Shown piece after piece: positions 44,192-53,290 of a stretch of DNA of 58,223 bases (position 1 is its first letter; each line of letters starts with the position of its first letter). The stretch lies in NCBI GenBank assembly GCA_020692205.1, contig JAIMKV010000025.1, forward strand, positions 1 to 58,223, given 5' to 3'. The notes below the pieces were generated by a model that was given only the letters and a program-made list of their open reading frames with translations, made no database searches and had not been told where the DNA came from. The DNA is from Myxosarcina sp. GA_180221_E-2-1-MAG-40_15 (GTDB lineage: Bacteria; Cyanobacteriota; Cyanobacteriia; Cyanobacteriales; Xenococcaceae). The position numbers and the translations under genes are program-made.

Positions 44192-45589
44192 TTATAGCTG
44201 TAAAATTCTTCGAGCAACGGAAAGATAAATAAAGACACCCAAAACATCAACAACAGAAGTAATAAAGGGAGCAGACATTAAAGCTGGATCTAAATTCAGC
44301 CGGCGAAATAAGAAAGGAAGAGCAGAACCAGAGACTGAAGCTAAGATAGAGATCGCCAGTAAACTAATACCTACAGAAACTGCCACTCCTAAGTTTCCCT
44401 GAAGAAAGTAAGCCCACGCCGTTACCGCTACTGCTAAAATCGTTCCTAGTAATATTCCAGTAATCGCTTCTTTGCCGATGATTTGGATGGCATTATCCAT
44501 ATTCACTTCATCTGTATTTAACCCCCGAATGACAACTGTAGAAGATTGCGCCCCAATATTACCACCTGCATCGATCAATAAAGGAATAAAGGCAGCTAAA
44601 ATCACAACTTGCTCCAAAATATCTTCCTGATTTTGAATCACCGCACTGGTAGCTGTATTAGCAATGAGGAGAACAAGCAACCAGACAACTCGTTTACGAG
44701 CAACCGTCAATAAATTAGTTTGAAAATAATTATCGCCTTTAGATTCAACTCCACCAAGAGTGTAAATATCCTCGGTTGCTTCTTGTTCTAAAACATCCAT
44801 AACATCATCAATCGTCACAATGCCTACTAAACGATGCTCCCGATCTACTACTGGTACGGCAACAAAATCGTAGTGCTGGATAATGCGCGCCACTTCTTCT
44901 CTATCAGTGTCTGTCTCTACATACACCACATTACGAGTCATTATTTCGTCAATCTTTTGCTCTGGCTGAGCAGTTAATAAATCCCGCAAAGAAGCAATTC
45001 CTGTCAGATGGCGAGAAGCATCAATAATATACAGATAGTAAATAGTTTCCGTGGTACTAGCTGAACTGCGAAGTCGCTCTAAAGTTTGGGCAATGGTTAG
45101 ATTTTCGCGGAGCGAGACATACTCTGGAGTCATGATTCGCCCCGCCGTTTCTGGTTGATAACCCAAGAGCAGAGAGGTAGCTTCTCGTTCCTGTGGACTA
45201 AGTTGTTGTAAAAGACGATGGACGACTTTAGCTGGTAATTCTGCCAAAAGCTTTACTCGATCATCTGGCGACATCCGATCTACAATATCGAGAACGTCTT
45301 GATGCTTGAACTGTTTGAGGAGCGATCGCTGTGAATTCGGTTCTAGATGTTCGTAAACTTTAATCGCCTCCTCTTTGGAAAGTAAACGAAAAGCAATCAA
45401 TTGCAGTGGTTCTGGCAATTCTTCAATAGCATCAGCAATATCAGGAGGTTGTACAGGAGTCAGCAATACTTTAACCCCCTGAAAATTCTCTTGTTCTAGT
45501 AATATCTGTAGCTGCGATCGCAACAATTCTCTTATTTCTTGGTGAGAAGAGGCGTAGCGAGATAAAGCAGAATCTTGAGGTTGAGTCAT
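44192..45589 (-). CDS. mgtE: Magnesium transporter MgtE
   Basis: A 465-residue channel with an N-domain (about 35-140: LLTPVQPPDIADAIEELPEP), a CBS pair (about 150-270: GRIMTPEYVSLREN, ITRNVVYVE-like IMTRNVVYVETD, VVDREHRLVGIVTIDDV) and five membrane helices (about 285-465: GGNIGAQSSTVVIRGL, the selectivity region). MgtE is a Mg2+-gated channel that closes when intracellular Mg is high. A ribosome site AAGGTGG precedes the ATG. Confidence 0.93.
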   Translation of the reverse strand: MTQPQDSALSRYASSHQEIRELLRSQLQILLEQENFQGVKVLLTPVQPPDIADAIEELPEPLQLIAFRLLSKEEAIKVYEHLEPNSQRSLLKQFKHQDVLDIVDRMSPDDRVKLLAELPAKVVHRLLQQLSPQEREATSLLLGYQPETAGRIMTPEYVSLRENLTIAQTLERLRSSASTTETIYYLYIIDASRHLTGIASLRDLLTAQPEQKIDEIMTRNVVYVETDTDREEVARIIQHYDFVAVPVVDREHRLVGIVTIDDVMDVLEQEATEDIYTLGGVESKGDNYFQTNLLTVARKRVVWLLVLLIANTATSAVIQNQEDILEQVVILAAFIPLLIDAGGNIGAQSSTVVIRGLNTDEVNMDNAIQIIGKEAITGILLGTILAVAVTAWAYFLQGNLGVAVSVGISLLAISILASVSGSALPFLFRRLNLDPALMSAPFITSVVDVLGVFIYLSVARRILQL

Positions 45590-45740
45590 AATAAATCCAC
45601 CTTGCCTTAGTTTTATGGCCCTCTAAACAAATAGCTACTATGTCACAAACTATTGCCAGTTCGCATAGTATTATCTGGCATAATTATTTCTTAGATTAAG
45701 TTTTTGGTTAATGAATAAACCCAGTAATTGCAGGAGATAT

Positions 45741-45789
45741 ATCCATCATTTTGATTTAACGAAAGAAGCTAGATCCATCATTTTGATTT
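45741..45789. repeat. 17-bp direct repeat at the methyltransferase 3' end
   Basis: ATCCATCATTTTGATTT at 45741-45757 and 45773-45789, perfect copies 32 bases apart. The methyltransferase stop codon lies in the first copy, and the second copy is coding (KIKMMD). Confidence 0.85.
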
Positions 45790-46468
45790 TGAAAATTTCC
45801 AATGGATTCAATTGACTTTTAAGTTCGAGATTATTATATTTACCAGTTAAATCTACAAAGGAAAATGAGTCAGTTTCGCTCTTTTCCATCAAAAACTGTG
45901 AATAAGGTAGGGCATATATTTTAGCTCCCACAGCTTCAGCAAAATATACTGCAAAAGGAAAAATCAGAGTAGGCTCATAGTTGGGGGTGTGTTGCCAAAT
46001 TGATCTACTAAAGTCATCTCCTGCGATCCATCCTCCGACTTTAATTTTGTCAAATAAGCGAATTAAATCAATCGTAATTCCTTTTAAGGTATGGTCGCCA
46101 TCAATATAAGCAAAGTCGAGCGACTCATGGGGAATTTGATCAGCTACTTCTGTTGTTTTACCACGTAATATGACTCTTTTCTCGGCTGCAAAACTAGTTT
46201 TTTCTTTTACTTCTAAGAAAAATTGCTCAAAAGTATTATCATTCTTATTTGCAGGTTTCTTCCAATCTTCTAGGTGTCGCCAAGGATCAACCATATAATA
46301 TTTTTCGATTGAACCACACTTTTGGAGCAGTTGATAGGCAAAATCCCCTTTATAAACCCCTACTTCTGCCATAGCTTTGACTTGTAAGGATTCAACTAGA
46401 TTAATCCACAGATCAAACCTAGAGTCGGATTTTTCTAGGCATTTTTCAACGATTTCTCGGGTATTCAT
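45746..46468 (-). CDS. Class I SAM-dependent methyltransferase
   Basis: A 240-residue enzyme of the Methyltransf_24-like group: motif I AEVGVYKGDFAYQLL near 34, acidic DPWRHLEDW and motif SLDFAYIDGDHTLKG near 125, GGWIAGDDF near 147. Such enzymes often modify glycans or small molecules. It lies between mgtE and a pentapeptide gene and does not appear to be in an operon. The C-terminal end was altered by a 17-bp duplication. Confidence 0.82.
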   Translation of the reverse strand: MNTREIVEKCLEKSDSRFDLWINLVESLQVKAMAEVGVYKGDFAYQLLQKCGSIEKYYMVDPWRHLEDWKKPANKNDNTFEQFFLEVKEKTSFAAEKRVILRGKTTEVADQIPHESLDFAYIDGDHTLKGITIDLIRLFDKIKVGGWIAGDDFSRSIWQHTPNYEPTLIFPFAVYFAEAVGAKIYALPYSQFLMEKSETDSFSFVDLTGKYNNLELKSQLNPLEIFKIKMMDLASFVKSK

Positions 46469-46603
46469 AATTAATTAATTCTTTTACTGCATCAGGATTC
46501 AGGTATTATACTAGACCTTCTTTTTTGAGCCAGAACTTGCGTTAACAAGTAAATACACAATTTGAAGGCGTATTAGCTTAATCAGATCGCTATTTCTGTA
46601 AAA

Positions 46604-47143
46604 CTATTCCAAATTACGAATAGTACCATCTGGCATAATTGTTTCGTCGAATTCTGCTGCGGCTAGATTAGCGTCGTCAATATTTGCTTCCCGCAAGTTA
46701 GTTCTGGCCAAATTTGCTTGGGTCAAATCTACTCCTTCTAAGCTGGCTTCTACTAAATTCGCTTCACTAAGGTCAGTATTATTCAAAATGGCATTATCTA
46801 AGTCAGCACCAGTTAAATTGGCACCAGTTAAATTGGCACCAGTTAAATTAGCGTTTTCTAGATTAGCTTCAGTCAGTACAGCATTACTTAGATCTGCCCC
46901 TGTCAGAATAGCATCTTCTAAATCTGCTTCAACCAAATTTTGACCACTTAGATCACATTCGGAACATTCTTTAGTCGAGAGTAGACGGTTGGCTTCTTCA
47001 GATAAACTTGGCTCAGTAGAAGGCGGTGTAGTTGTCACTTCTGGCTGTTGAACTCGTCGTTCAAATACGACGCAGCTACTAAGAGAAATCAGTGATGTTA
47101 AAGCGATCGCTCTATAAATTATCGGTTGTTTTAAAAAACTCAT
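46604..47143 (-). CDS. Pentapeptide-repeat lipoprotein
   Basis: A 179-residue protein starting at MSFLKQ (47143) with a lipobox ending LISLSSC (Cys24). Residues 75-165 form pentapeptide repeats (A-[D/N]-L-x-x: LTGADLSNAVLTEANLENAN, LTGANLTGANLTGADLDNA). Pentapeptide proteins form a right-handed beta-helix. The function is unknown. The in-frame start at 47173 is rejected because its N terminus is hydrophilic and would bury the signal. Confidence 0.82.
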   Translation of the reverse strand: MSFLKQPIIYRAIALTSLISLSSCVVFERRVQQPEVTTTPPSTEPSLSEEANRLLSTKECSECDLSGQNLVEADLEDAILTGADLSNAVLTEANLENANLTGANLTGANLTGADLDNAILNNTDLSEANLVEASLEGVDLTQANLARTNLREANIDDANLAAAEFDETIMPDGTIRNLE

Positions 47144-47259
47144 ATTGTCAGTTTCTTCCCGTTGATTCTGCACTTAGCCTGAAATTTAAATATGACCAAA
47201 AAGTGACGAGTTTTTTAAACCATCTAATCAATCTTGCTACCCTGACTTAATCACTCAAA

Positions 47260-47604
47260 TTATTGCTGATATTCATCATTGTTCCAAGTCCCTTCTACTG
47301 TCGTACCATCAGCGAAAGTGTAAACACCAGTACCGTGTTTTTGACCGTTGAGAAACTGTCCTTGATAAGTATCACCACTCTTGTAGTCACAAACGGCTTG
47401 ACCAGTTAATTGTCCATCTTGAAATGTTCCCTCACAGCGATCGCCTGTGGGATAGGTTCTGACTCCTTTTCCCGCAATAGTGTCATTAGTAAAAGTTCCC
47501 TGATACTTACCACCATTAGCAAAAGTATAAATTCTCTGACCTTGCTTTTTGCCGTCAACGAAATTCCCCTCATAGCGATCGCCATTACTATAGGTGCAAA
47601 TCAC
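47260..47604 (-). CDS. MORN-repeat protein, probably missing its signal peptide by frameshift
   Basis: A 114-residue protein from GTG 47604 with about five MORN repeats (NGDRYEGNFVDGKKQGQRIY, GGKYQGTFTNDTIAGKGVRT, SGDTYQGQFLNGQKHGTGVY). MORN repeats bind membranes or form beta hairpins. An ATG frame at 47675-47601 reads MTKFLIGITIILTNLIVHLP, signal-peptide-like, in another phase and stops at 47601-47603. I infer an original longer gene broken by a single-base indel or a sequencing error. Confidence 0.7.
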   Translation of the reverse strand: MICTYSNGDRYEGNFVDGKKQGQRIYTFANGGKYQGTFTNDTIAGKGVRTYPTGDRCEGTFQDGQLTGQAVCDYKSGDTYQGQFLNGQKHGTGVYTFADGTTVEGTWNNDEYQQ

Positions 47605-47730
47605 TTTACCAAAGCTGGAAGATGAACTATCAAGTTGGTCAGAATAATTGTGATCCCGATTAAAAATTTAGTCATTGGTTCTTTAGTCATTGGTCATTTG
47701 GCAGTTCTCAGCTTTACTCCCCAGTATTTC

Positions 47731-48810
47731 TTACTCTTCCTGATGTTGTTCGATTCGTTGTCTAAACTTCCGTAACATCTGATCATCAACTTCGTTTTCA
47801 ATCGGAGTCGGTAAAGGTTTGGGTGCAGTCTGAGAATTTGGCATAGGCTGTGGCTGTGTTTTTGCTGGTTGTTTTAATTGCTGTTGTCTTACTTGTCTTT
47901 CTCGTTCTAATTGTTCTTGTCGCGCTGCTTCTTGTTCAAGTCGTTCTTTTTGATCTTGTTCTTGTCCTTCTTGTGCTTCACGGGCAGCGCGATCGTATTC
48001 CGAACCTGCTACGGTAAACTCAATCTTGACCTGAACTGAAGCATTATTACCACCAGCAGGAGAACTAAACTGCATCTCTCTGGCAGCCAAGAGAGCTTGC
48101 CGGTTAATTTGACTGTTACTGTTGGCGGTGGTGAGTTCTGCACCGATTACATTGCCATCGGCATCAATAGTTAATTGTACTCCCGCATTACCTTCTGTTC
48201 CTGCCAAAGCGGCGGGATATTCTGGTTCGCAGTTACTAATGCAGCTAATACCTTCACTGCCACTAGATTCTGGACGAGGTGGCGCGCTATTGCTGGCAGT
48301 TACTCTCCCTGGTACACCTGGGTTGCTGCCAATATTATCAGACTCGACAGCAGTTGAGCTATTGGAGGTAGTAAAACTATTACTCAAAGCAGGTGTGGGA
48401 GTACTATCTTCAATGGGTGCAGAGACAATTGGTTGCGAAGGTGCAGGAGTGGGAGTAGTTACAACTTTTTGGGGGACTGGTTTAGGTGGAGCAGCTTGAG
48501 CTTTAACTGGTTCGGGTGGTTTGACCGCAGGCGGAGGTGTTTGAGCTTTAACTGGTTCAGGTTTAGGGAGTGGTTTGGGTTCTGGCTCAACTATTGGTTT
48601 GGATTCAATTTTTGGTTCTGGCTTAGGCTGATCAACAATGATCAACTCCATTGGTTCGGATACTGTTGGCGATTCGACTGACCAACGAGGAATAGCCCAG
48701 GCAAGTATTCCATGTAACAATGCCGAACTAGTAAAACCCAATACCAGCAGTCTTTTAATTTTCTGTTGTTCTTGTTGGCGTTGTTGAATACAGAACTGAG
48801 AATTAGACAT
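47731..48810 (-). CDS. tonB: TonB-family energy transducer with long C-terminal tail
   Basis: A 359-residue protein with an N-terminal membrane anchor (LLVLGFTSSALLHGILAWAI, 21-40), a Pro/Lys/Glu-rich spacer (60-135), a TonB C-domain at about 195-268 (CEPEYPAALAGTEGNAGV, ADGNVIGAEL) and, unusually, about 90 further residues of Glu/Gln/Arg-rich coiled-coil (269-359). TonB links the ExbB/ExbD proton motor to outer-membrane receptors. Its C domain normally ends the protein. exbB-exbD lie on the opposite strand across a 346-bp gap. Confidence 0.85.
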   Translation of the reverse strand: MSNSQFCIQQRQQEQQKIKRLLVLGFTSSALLHGILAWAIPRWSVESPTVSEPMELIIVDQPKPEPKIESKPIVEPEPKPLPKPEPVKAQTPPPAVKPPEPVKAQAAPPKPVPQKVVTTPTPAPSQPIVSAPIEDSTPTPALSNSFTTSNSSTAVESDNIGSNPGVPGRVTASNSAPPRPESSGSEGISCISNCEPEYPAALAGTEGNAGVQLTIDADGNVIGAELTTANSNSQINRQALLAAREMQFSSPAGGNNASVQVKIEFTVAGSEYDRAAREAQEGQEQDQKERLEQEAARQEQLERERQVRQQQLKQPAKTQPQPMPNSQTAPKPLPTPIENEVDDQMLRKFRQRIEQHQEE

Positions 48811-49156
48811 GAGAGATGATTTTAGGAGTTACGAGCAAGATTAATAATGAGGACACTTATTGATAATTACTTTGATTAAAAAATATATCACGAAAAATAT
48901 ATTTTTCAGCTTGTTGCTAATTGTAGTACTTAACTGTATGTCATTCAGGGCTTGAAGACATACAGTTAACTAGCCTATATCAAGTTCTGTAAAGATTGAA
49001 TGTTATTAATATATACCTTTTTTGTCTGTCGGTAATTCAATTTGAGGGGGTCACCATAACTGTAAATTTAAATGCTCAATATTACTAATAAGCATGATAA
49101 AGTTTTAAATCAGTAAGATGATAATCTTTTTCAACTAGCTGTTTTGAGTAAAACTT
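48811..49156. promoter_or_regulatory. Divergent tonB / exbB intergenic region
   Basis: A 346-base divergent control region. It has a perfect 13-bp inverted repeat at 48930-48942 (TTAACTGTATGTC) and 48957-48969 (GACATACAGTTAA) and AT-rich GATAAT/ATTATT-like elements near 48880 and 49117 that might be Fur sites, though no full Fur box is present. No gene is seen. Confidence 0.5.
48930..48969. promoter_or_regulatory. 13-bp palindrome with 14-base loop
   Basis: A perfect inverted repeat in the middle of the tonB-exbB gap, with no T-run on either side. It is better explained as an operator or a mobile-element remnant than as a terminator. Confidence 0.5.
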
Positions 49157-49804
49157 ATGGCAATTGACAATATTTGGACAGCAGGAGGAATTGTCAGTAT
49201 TCCGTTACTGGCATTTTCCTTGCTTGCTGTGGCTTTGATTGTAGAGCGGGTGATTTTTTGGCTGAAGATTAAGCGCCAACAAAAGGGTATAGTCAAAAAA
49301 GCTTTATCTTTATATCGCACCGATGCCTATAGCGCGATCGCTTTGTTAAAAAAGAATGCCCAGTTACCGATCGCGCGGATTTTTTTAGAAGCTTTGGAGT
49401 TAGAACAACCTACTAGCGATGAGTTTCGTTTGGCTTTAGATAGTGCGACTCAAGCAGAAATACCCACCTTAAGAAAATTTGGGACTTTGTTTCAAACCAT
49501 TATTACCGCTTCGCCGTTATTGGGTTTATTGGGGACGATTCTGGGTTTAATTCAATCCTTTGCTGCCATGGATTTGGGTGACGCTGCTGCTGCTAATTCG
49601 GCTGGGGTAACGGGGGGATTAAGCGAAGCTTTAGTCTCAACGGTAATGGGTTTAGTGGTAGCAATCTTTACTTTATTGTTTGCCAATGCTTTTCGTGGTT
49701 TATATCTGCGAGAAATCGCCTTGATTCAAGAATATGGTGGTCAATTGGAATTACTTTACCGTCGCTATCATCAAGGAGCAAAAGAATATGCGACCCATCA
49801 ATGA
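49157..49804 (+). CDS. exbB: ExbB/TolQ-type proton channel
   Basis: A 215-residue membrane protein of the MotA/TolQ/ExbB family: first helix SIPLLAFSLLAVALIVERVI, then a cytoplasmic domain and two helices (LFQTIITASPLLGLLGTILG near 115-135 with G-L-x-G-T, and VSTVMGLVVAIFTLLFANAF near 163-182). With ExbD it converts proton flow into torque for TonB. It overlaps exbD by 17 bases. Confidence 0.93.
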   Translation: MAIDNIWTAGGIVSIPLLAFSLLAVALIVERVIFWLKIKRQQKGIVKKALSLYRTDAYSAIALLKKNAQLPIARIFLEALELEQPTSDEFRLALDSATQAEIPTLRKFGTLFQTIITASPLLGLLGTILGLIQSFAAMDLGDAAAANSAGVTGGLSEALVSTVMGLVVAIFTLLFANAFRGLYLREIALIQEYGGQLELLYRRYHQGAKEYATHQ

Positions 49805-50189
49805 GCCAGAAGAGCAGTTCGAGATTAATATTTTGCCAATGATTGACGTAATTTTTTCAATTTTGGCGTTTTTTATAATCTCTAGTTTATTTCTGACGCG
49901 ATCGCAAGGTTTGCCTGTAGATTTACCTTCAGCCCAGACATCCGAACCCAAACAGTCGGTACAGCTAAATATTACCATCAAAGCAGATGGCAAGATGTCT
50001 CTTGATCGCCAGCCAATTGAATTGGAATCGCTCAAAGCTGCGTTGAGCGAGAAGATTGAACCTAATTCCGAATCGGTGGTAATTATCAATGCGGATGAAA
50101 AAGTCGAACACGGCACTGTAGTTAAAGTAATGGATCGTTTGCGTCAAGTACCAGGAGCAAAAATGGCGATCGCCGCAGAGCCAGAGTAG
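49788..50189 (+). CDS. exbD: ExbD/TolR biopolymer transport protein
   Basis: A 133-residue protein: INILPMIDVIFSILAFFIIS near 15-34 is the membrane helix with the proton-carrying Asp (in MIDVIF), followed by a periplasmic domain (GLPVDLPSAQTSE, LNITIKADGKMSLDRQPIE). I chose ATG 49788 because an AAGGAG site lies 9 bases upstream; the frame extended to 49734 lies inside exbB. Confidence 0.93.
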   Translation: MRPINEPEEQFEINILPMIDVIFSILAFFIISSLFLTRSQGLPVDLPSAQTSEPKQSVQLNITIKADGKMSLDRQPIELESLKAALSEKIEPNSESVVIINADEKVEHGTVVKVMDRLRQVPGAKMAIAAEPE

Positions 50190-50332
50190 TTCAAAAGTCA
50201 CATTGTGCTAAAGCATACACCTTCGGATATCCTGCTTGACAGGAAAAGTTAAAAGTTTAACCTCTGACTTGAGGCAGAAGATTCAACAAATTAAATTATC
50301 AGTTTTTAGACATTCAAACTCAATAACGAATC

Positions 50333-51160
50333 ATGACCAACAAATTAAAATCTGTAGAACTATTTTTAGCTTTAAGTTGCACAATTACAATTGGTAGCAT
50401 TACTGTTAATGCTGAAGAAGTTGACCAAGTTGGAGCAGGCAAGGGATCGTCGCCTGAGGTCTCCCCAGGCGTTTATGAACTCCGCTCCGTCCGTTTAGGG
50501 CCCAGTACCTTCGACTTATTACCCACAACTAACGGGTTATTGGCACAAGATCAAGGTGGTGAAGGTGGTGAAGGTGGTGCTGAATTAAGCCCTGGAGAAC
50601 AGGCCAATGCGGATTTTCAAGACAAACTTAGTGGTGCAGAATTACTCAGTGCCTTACAAGAAGGTGGTCACATTATTTATTTTCGACACGCCCAAACTGA
50701 AAAGGATTACGCCGATCAAGTCACAGCTAATGTTAACGATTGTTCAACCCAGCGAATGCTTAGTGAAGTGGGATGGCAACAGGCTAAAGCGATCAAAGAA
50801 GGATTTGCAGAAAACTCGATTCCTGTAGGTCAAGTGATTTCTAGTCAGTTTTGTCGGGCCTGGCAGACTGCCGATCTTGCTTTTGGTAAGTATGAAAAGA
50901 ATCCCGCACTAAATTTTCCCAAAGCCGAAGAATATACTGAAGCACAAGTAGCACAAATGAAGACTAATGTTATGCCCATGCTAAGCGCCCAACCTGAAGG
51001 CGGAACTAATACAGTGATTGTGGGTCACGATGATATTTTTGAGGCAGCTACAGGTATTTATCCTGATCCTCAAGGAATGGCTTATGTCTTAACCCCTGAC
51101 GGGAATGGTGGTTTTGAAATTATTGCTAATATGTTGCCCGAAGAATGGTCGCAGTTATAA
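50333..51160 (+). CDS. Histidine phosphatase family protein, exported
   Basis: A 275-residue exported protein with signal peptide (residues 1-27, ending VNA). The phosphohistidine motif is YFRHAQTEKD with Arg118-His119 (R-H-A in place of the common RHG), and the second His is in VIVGHDD. Residues 34-62, coded by the GC-rich stretch 50432-50518, form an unusual insert before a Gly/Glu repeat (GGEGGEGGAE). Histidine phosphatases remove phosphate from small molecules or proteins. The substrate is unknown. It lies downstream of exbBD but is separated by 143 bases. Confidence 0.8.
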   Translation: MTNKLKSVELFLALSCTITIGSITVNAEEVDQVGAGKGSSPEVSPGVYELRSVRLGPSTFDLLPTTNGLLAQDQGGEGGEGGAELSPGEQANADFQDKLSGAELLSALQEGGHIIYFRHAQTEKDYADQVTANVNDCSTQRMLSEVGWQQAKAIKEGFAENSIPVGQVISSQFCRAWQTADLAFGKYEKNPALNFPKAEEYTEAQVAQMKTNVMPMLSAQPEGGTNTVIVGHDDIFEAATGIYPDPQGMAYVLTPDGNGGFEIIANMLPEEWSQL

Positions 51161-51319
51161 GTTCTTAATTCCGACTGATTCTCCAAGATTAAATTATCGC
51201 TAAAACCTCTGGGATTATGAATCATAATTAAAGTATTATTTTATTCGCAGATTTGAGTGTAGCGATCGCTGGCTAAGTTAAATGTTGTTCTTTAACAAGA
51301 CAATTCTATTACCCAAAAT

Positions 51320-53065
51320 CTATGGGAGTTCAATCTGTTGCTTCGCCATTTGTGGTCTGCCCCAAATTACCGTTTCCTGTTTGTAAATTACCATTCCTGG
51401 TTTGGCACCTTTGGGTTTATAAACGTGTTTTGGCTGAGTATAAACTACTGGTACTTGTTCACTTTCGCGTGCTTGACTATAATAAGCCGCCAGATCTGCC
51501 GTAAACTGAAGATCTGGTTCACTAGGGACTGCACCTGGGTCAAGTCTTAGCAACAGATGACTTCCAGGAATTTCTTGAGTGTGAAACCAAAGATCGTATT
51601 CCACCGCAGTCCGAAAAGTCAAAATATCGTTTTGGCGATTATTACGACCTATCCATATTTCATATCCTGATGGTGAAGTATGGCGATAGGGTTGAGAGTC
51701 GCGGTCTATTTTCTGAGTATCTCCTTGACGTTCGGCGGCAATATATCCTTGCTGAATTAATTCTTCCTTAATCTCTTCTAAAGCCTGTAAATCTTCGTTG
51801 CTACCTGCTGGTTTTGGACTCTGTAGCTGATTTAAAGCTGTCTGCACCTGAGTTAGATAATTAATTTCGGCATTTACTTTCTCTAGTAGAGGTACTACTG
51901 CGCTTTTAGCACGTTTAAGCTTTTGACTTTGTTTATAAATAGCCTGGGCATTTTGAGCGGCATTTTTTTCAGGATTAAGCTTAATTGTGACTGGTTTACC
52001 CGTCTCAAAGTCGTTAAGCGTAATCGAATTCATGCCTGGCTGCCATTGGTGAAGATGCGCCATTAATAAATCTCCCTGAAGGCGATAGCTGTCGGCAGCA
52101 GTAGACTGTTCTAAACGTTGACTAAAAGTATTGGCTTTGACGCTAAGTTTTTTTAGTAGATTAGACAGTTTTTGGTTTAACTGATGGTGTAGCTGTTGAA
52201 ACTGTTGTTGATTTACCTCGTTAGTATAATAGCGATTAAGTAAAGTTTGTACCTGTTTTACTGGTTTGATTTGGTTCCAGCCTAAAACTGTATAGCCATC
52301 TACCAGCCAGCCTGGGTTAAATTGCTTTTGTTCTAAAACAATTAACCATTTCTGCCAATAGCTAAATAGTTCTTGCCACTGTTCGGGTTGCAGAGTATCT
52401 GTCTTGTGGTGAGGAGACAAACCTGCAGCGATCGCTATTTCTTCGGCGACTCTCGGACTCAAGCCACGATAAGATTTGAGTAGCTGGCGTTTAATTTGAC
52501 CGGGAACTAAACTCACTCTTTCTTGCCATCTTGCCAAGGATTCTTCTCGCTTAGGAGTAGTACCAGTAAGGGAGGGAGGAACTTGATAACGTTGTCCAGT
52601 TTGGATCGGGCGGACACTAGATTGGGTAGTACTGATCTGGCGGGCGGGGGTAATAATTAGCCCCTCGGCATCAGTTAGAATGACGTTACTATATTTACCC
52701 ATGATTTCTACATATAAGTGCCATAGGGCAGGTTCTCCAGGGCGTTGGGCAAACTGGAGATCTAAGACTCGTTCCCAAGGAGCGATCGCTTCTATGCCAG
52801 TTAAAGCTAAACCATTAAGCTGGTGACGTAACTGATCGCTAAAGGTAAAAGTATCTTTAATGCGGGGTGGTGGATCGCCGATATTGATTCGGGCTGCTTC
52901 AGGATGCCAACAGATAGTCAGCCAGGGCTTGGCTGTTAAAGTTCTTAATGCTAACGAGATCGTAAAGCGATCGCGCTGATATACTTGCTCTAAACGAGAT
53001 GGAATCCAATCTCGATTTAGTTCTTCACGGCTTGCCATTAGGGTCGTGTAATCAACTGGTTGCAT
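51320..53065 (-). CDS. rqcH: NFACT / RqcH ribosome quality-control protein
   Basis: A 581-residue protein with an NFACT-N domain (about 1-270: MASREELNRDWIPSRLEQVY, VEIMGKYSNVILTD), a coiled-coil middle (about 290-440) and an NFACT-R domain (about 465-575: GYEIWIGRNNRQNDILTFR, EYDLWFHTQEIPGSHLLLR). RqcH binds stalled 50S-peptidyl-tRNA and recruits Ala-tRNA to add C-terminal alanine tails. It is monocistronic. The length is typical. Confidence 0.92.
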   Translation of the reverse strand: MQPVDYTTLMASREELNRDWIPSRLEQVYQRDRFTISLALRTLTAKPWLTICWHPEAARINIGDPPPRIKDTFTFSDQLRHQLNGLALTGIEAIAPWERVLDLQFAQRPGEPALWHLYVEIMGKYSNVILTDAEGLIITPARQISTTQSSVRPIQTGQRYQVPPSLTGTTPKREESLARWQERVSLVPGQIKRQLLKSYRGLSPRVAEEIAIAAGLSPHHKTDTLQPEQWQELFSYWQKWLIVLEQKQFNPGWLVDGYTVLGWNQIKPVKQVQTLLNRYYTNEVNQQQFQQLHHQLNQKLSNLLKKLSVKANTFSQRLEQSTAADSYRLQGDLLMAHLHQWQPGMNSITLNDFETGKPVTIKLNPEKNAAQNAQAIYKQSQKLKRAKSAVVPLLEKVNAEINYLTQVQTALNQLQSPKPAGSNEDLQALEEIKEELIQQGYIAAERQGDTQKIDRDSQPYRHTSPSGYEIWIGRNNRQNDILTFRTAVEYDLWFHTQEIPGSHLLLRLDPGAVPSEPDLQFTADLAAYYSQARESEQVPVVYTQPKHVYKPKGAKPGMVIYKQETVIWGRPQMAKQQIELP

Positions 53066-53290
53066 AATTGTCTCAAGGTCTAAAAGCTTAACTATTAATT
53101 AAGTTATTGTGATTCTGGCGACAGAGGTATTTATGTTGAAGCAGAAAGCTAAAATTTACTTAAATAAAGGCATTCACATTTCTTTTTGCTTGTAAATCAA
53201 GTTTTTTAACTATAGTATTAAGACTATATTTTCTAATTTTTTTATACTTGGCAATACATTATCTAAAAAAGTCGTAAATGAATAATAATT

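Noticed and set aside
48122-48499. 125-codon plus-strand ORF
   Set aside because: Antisense shadow of the tonB spacer, caused by its biased codons.
49117-49132. Fur box before exbB
   Set aside because: Only a weak GATAAT-like match; not enough for a feature.
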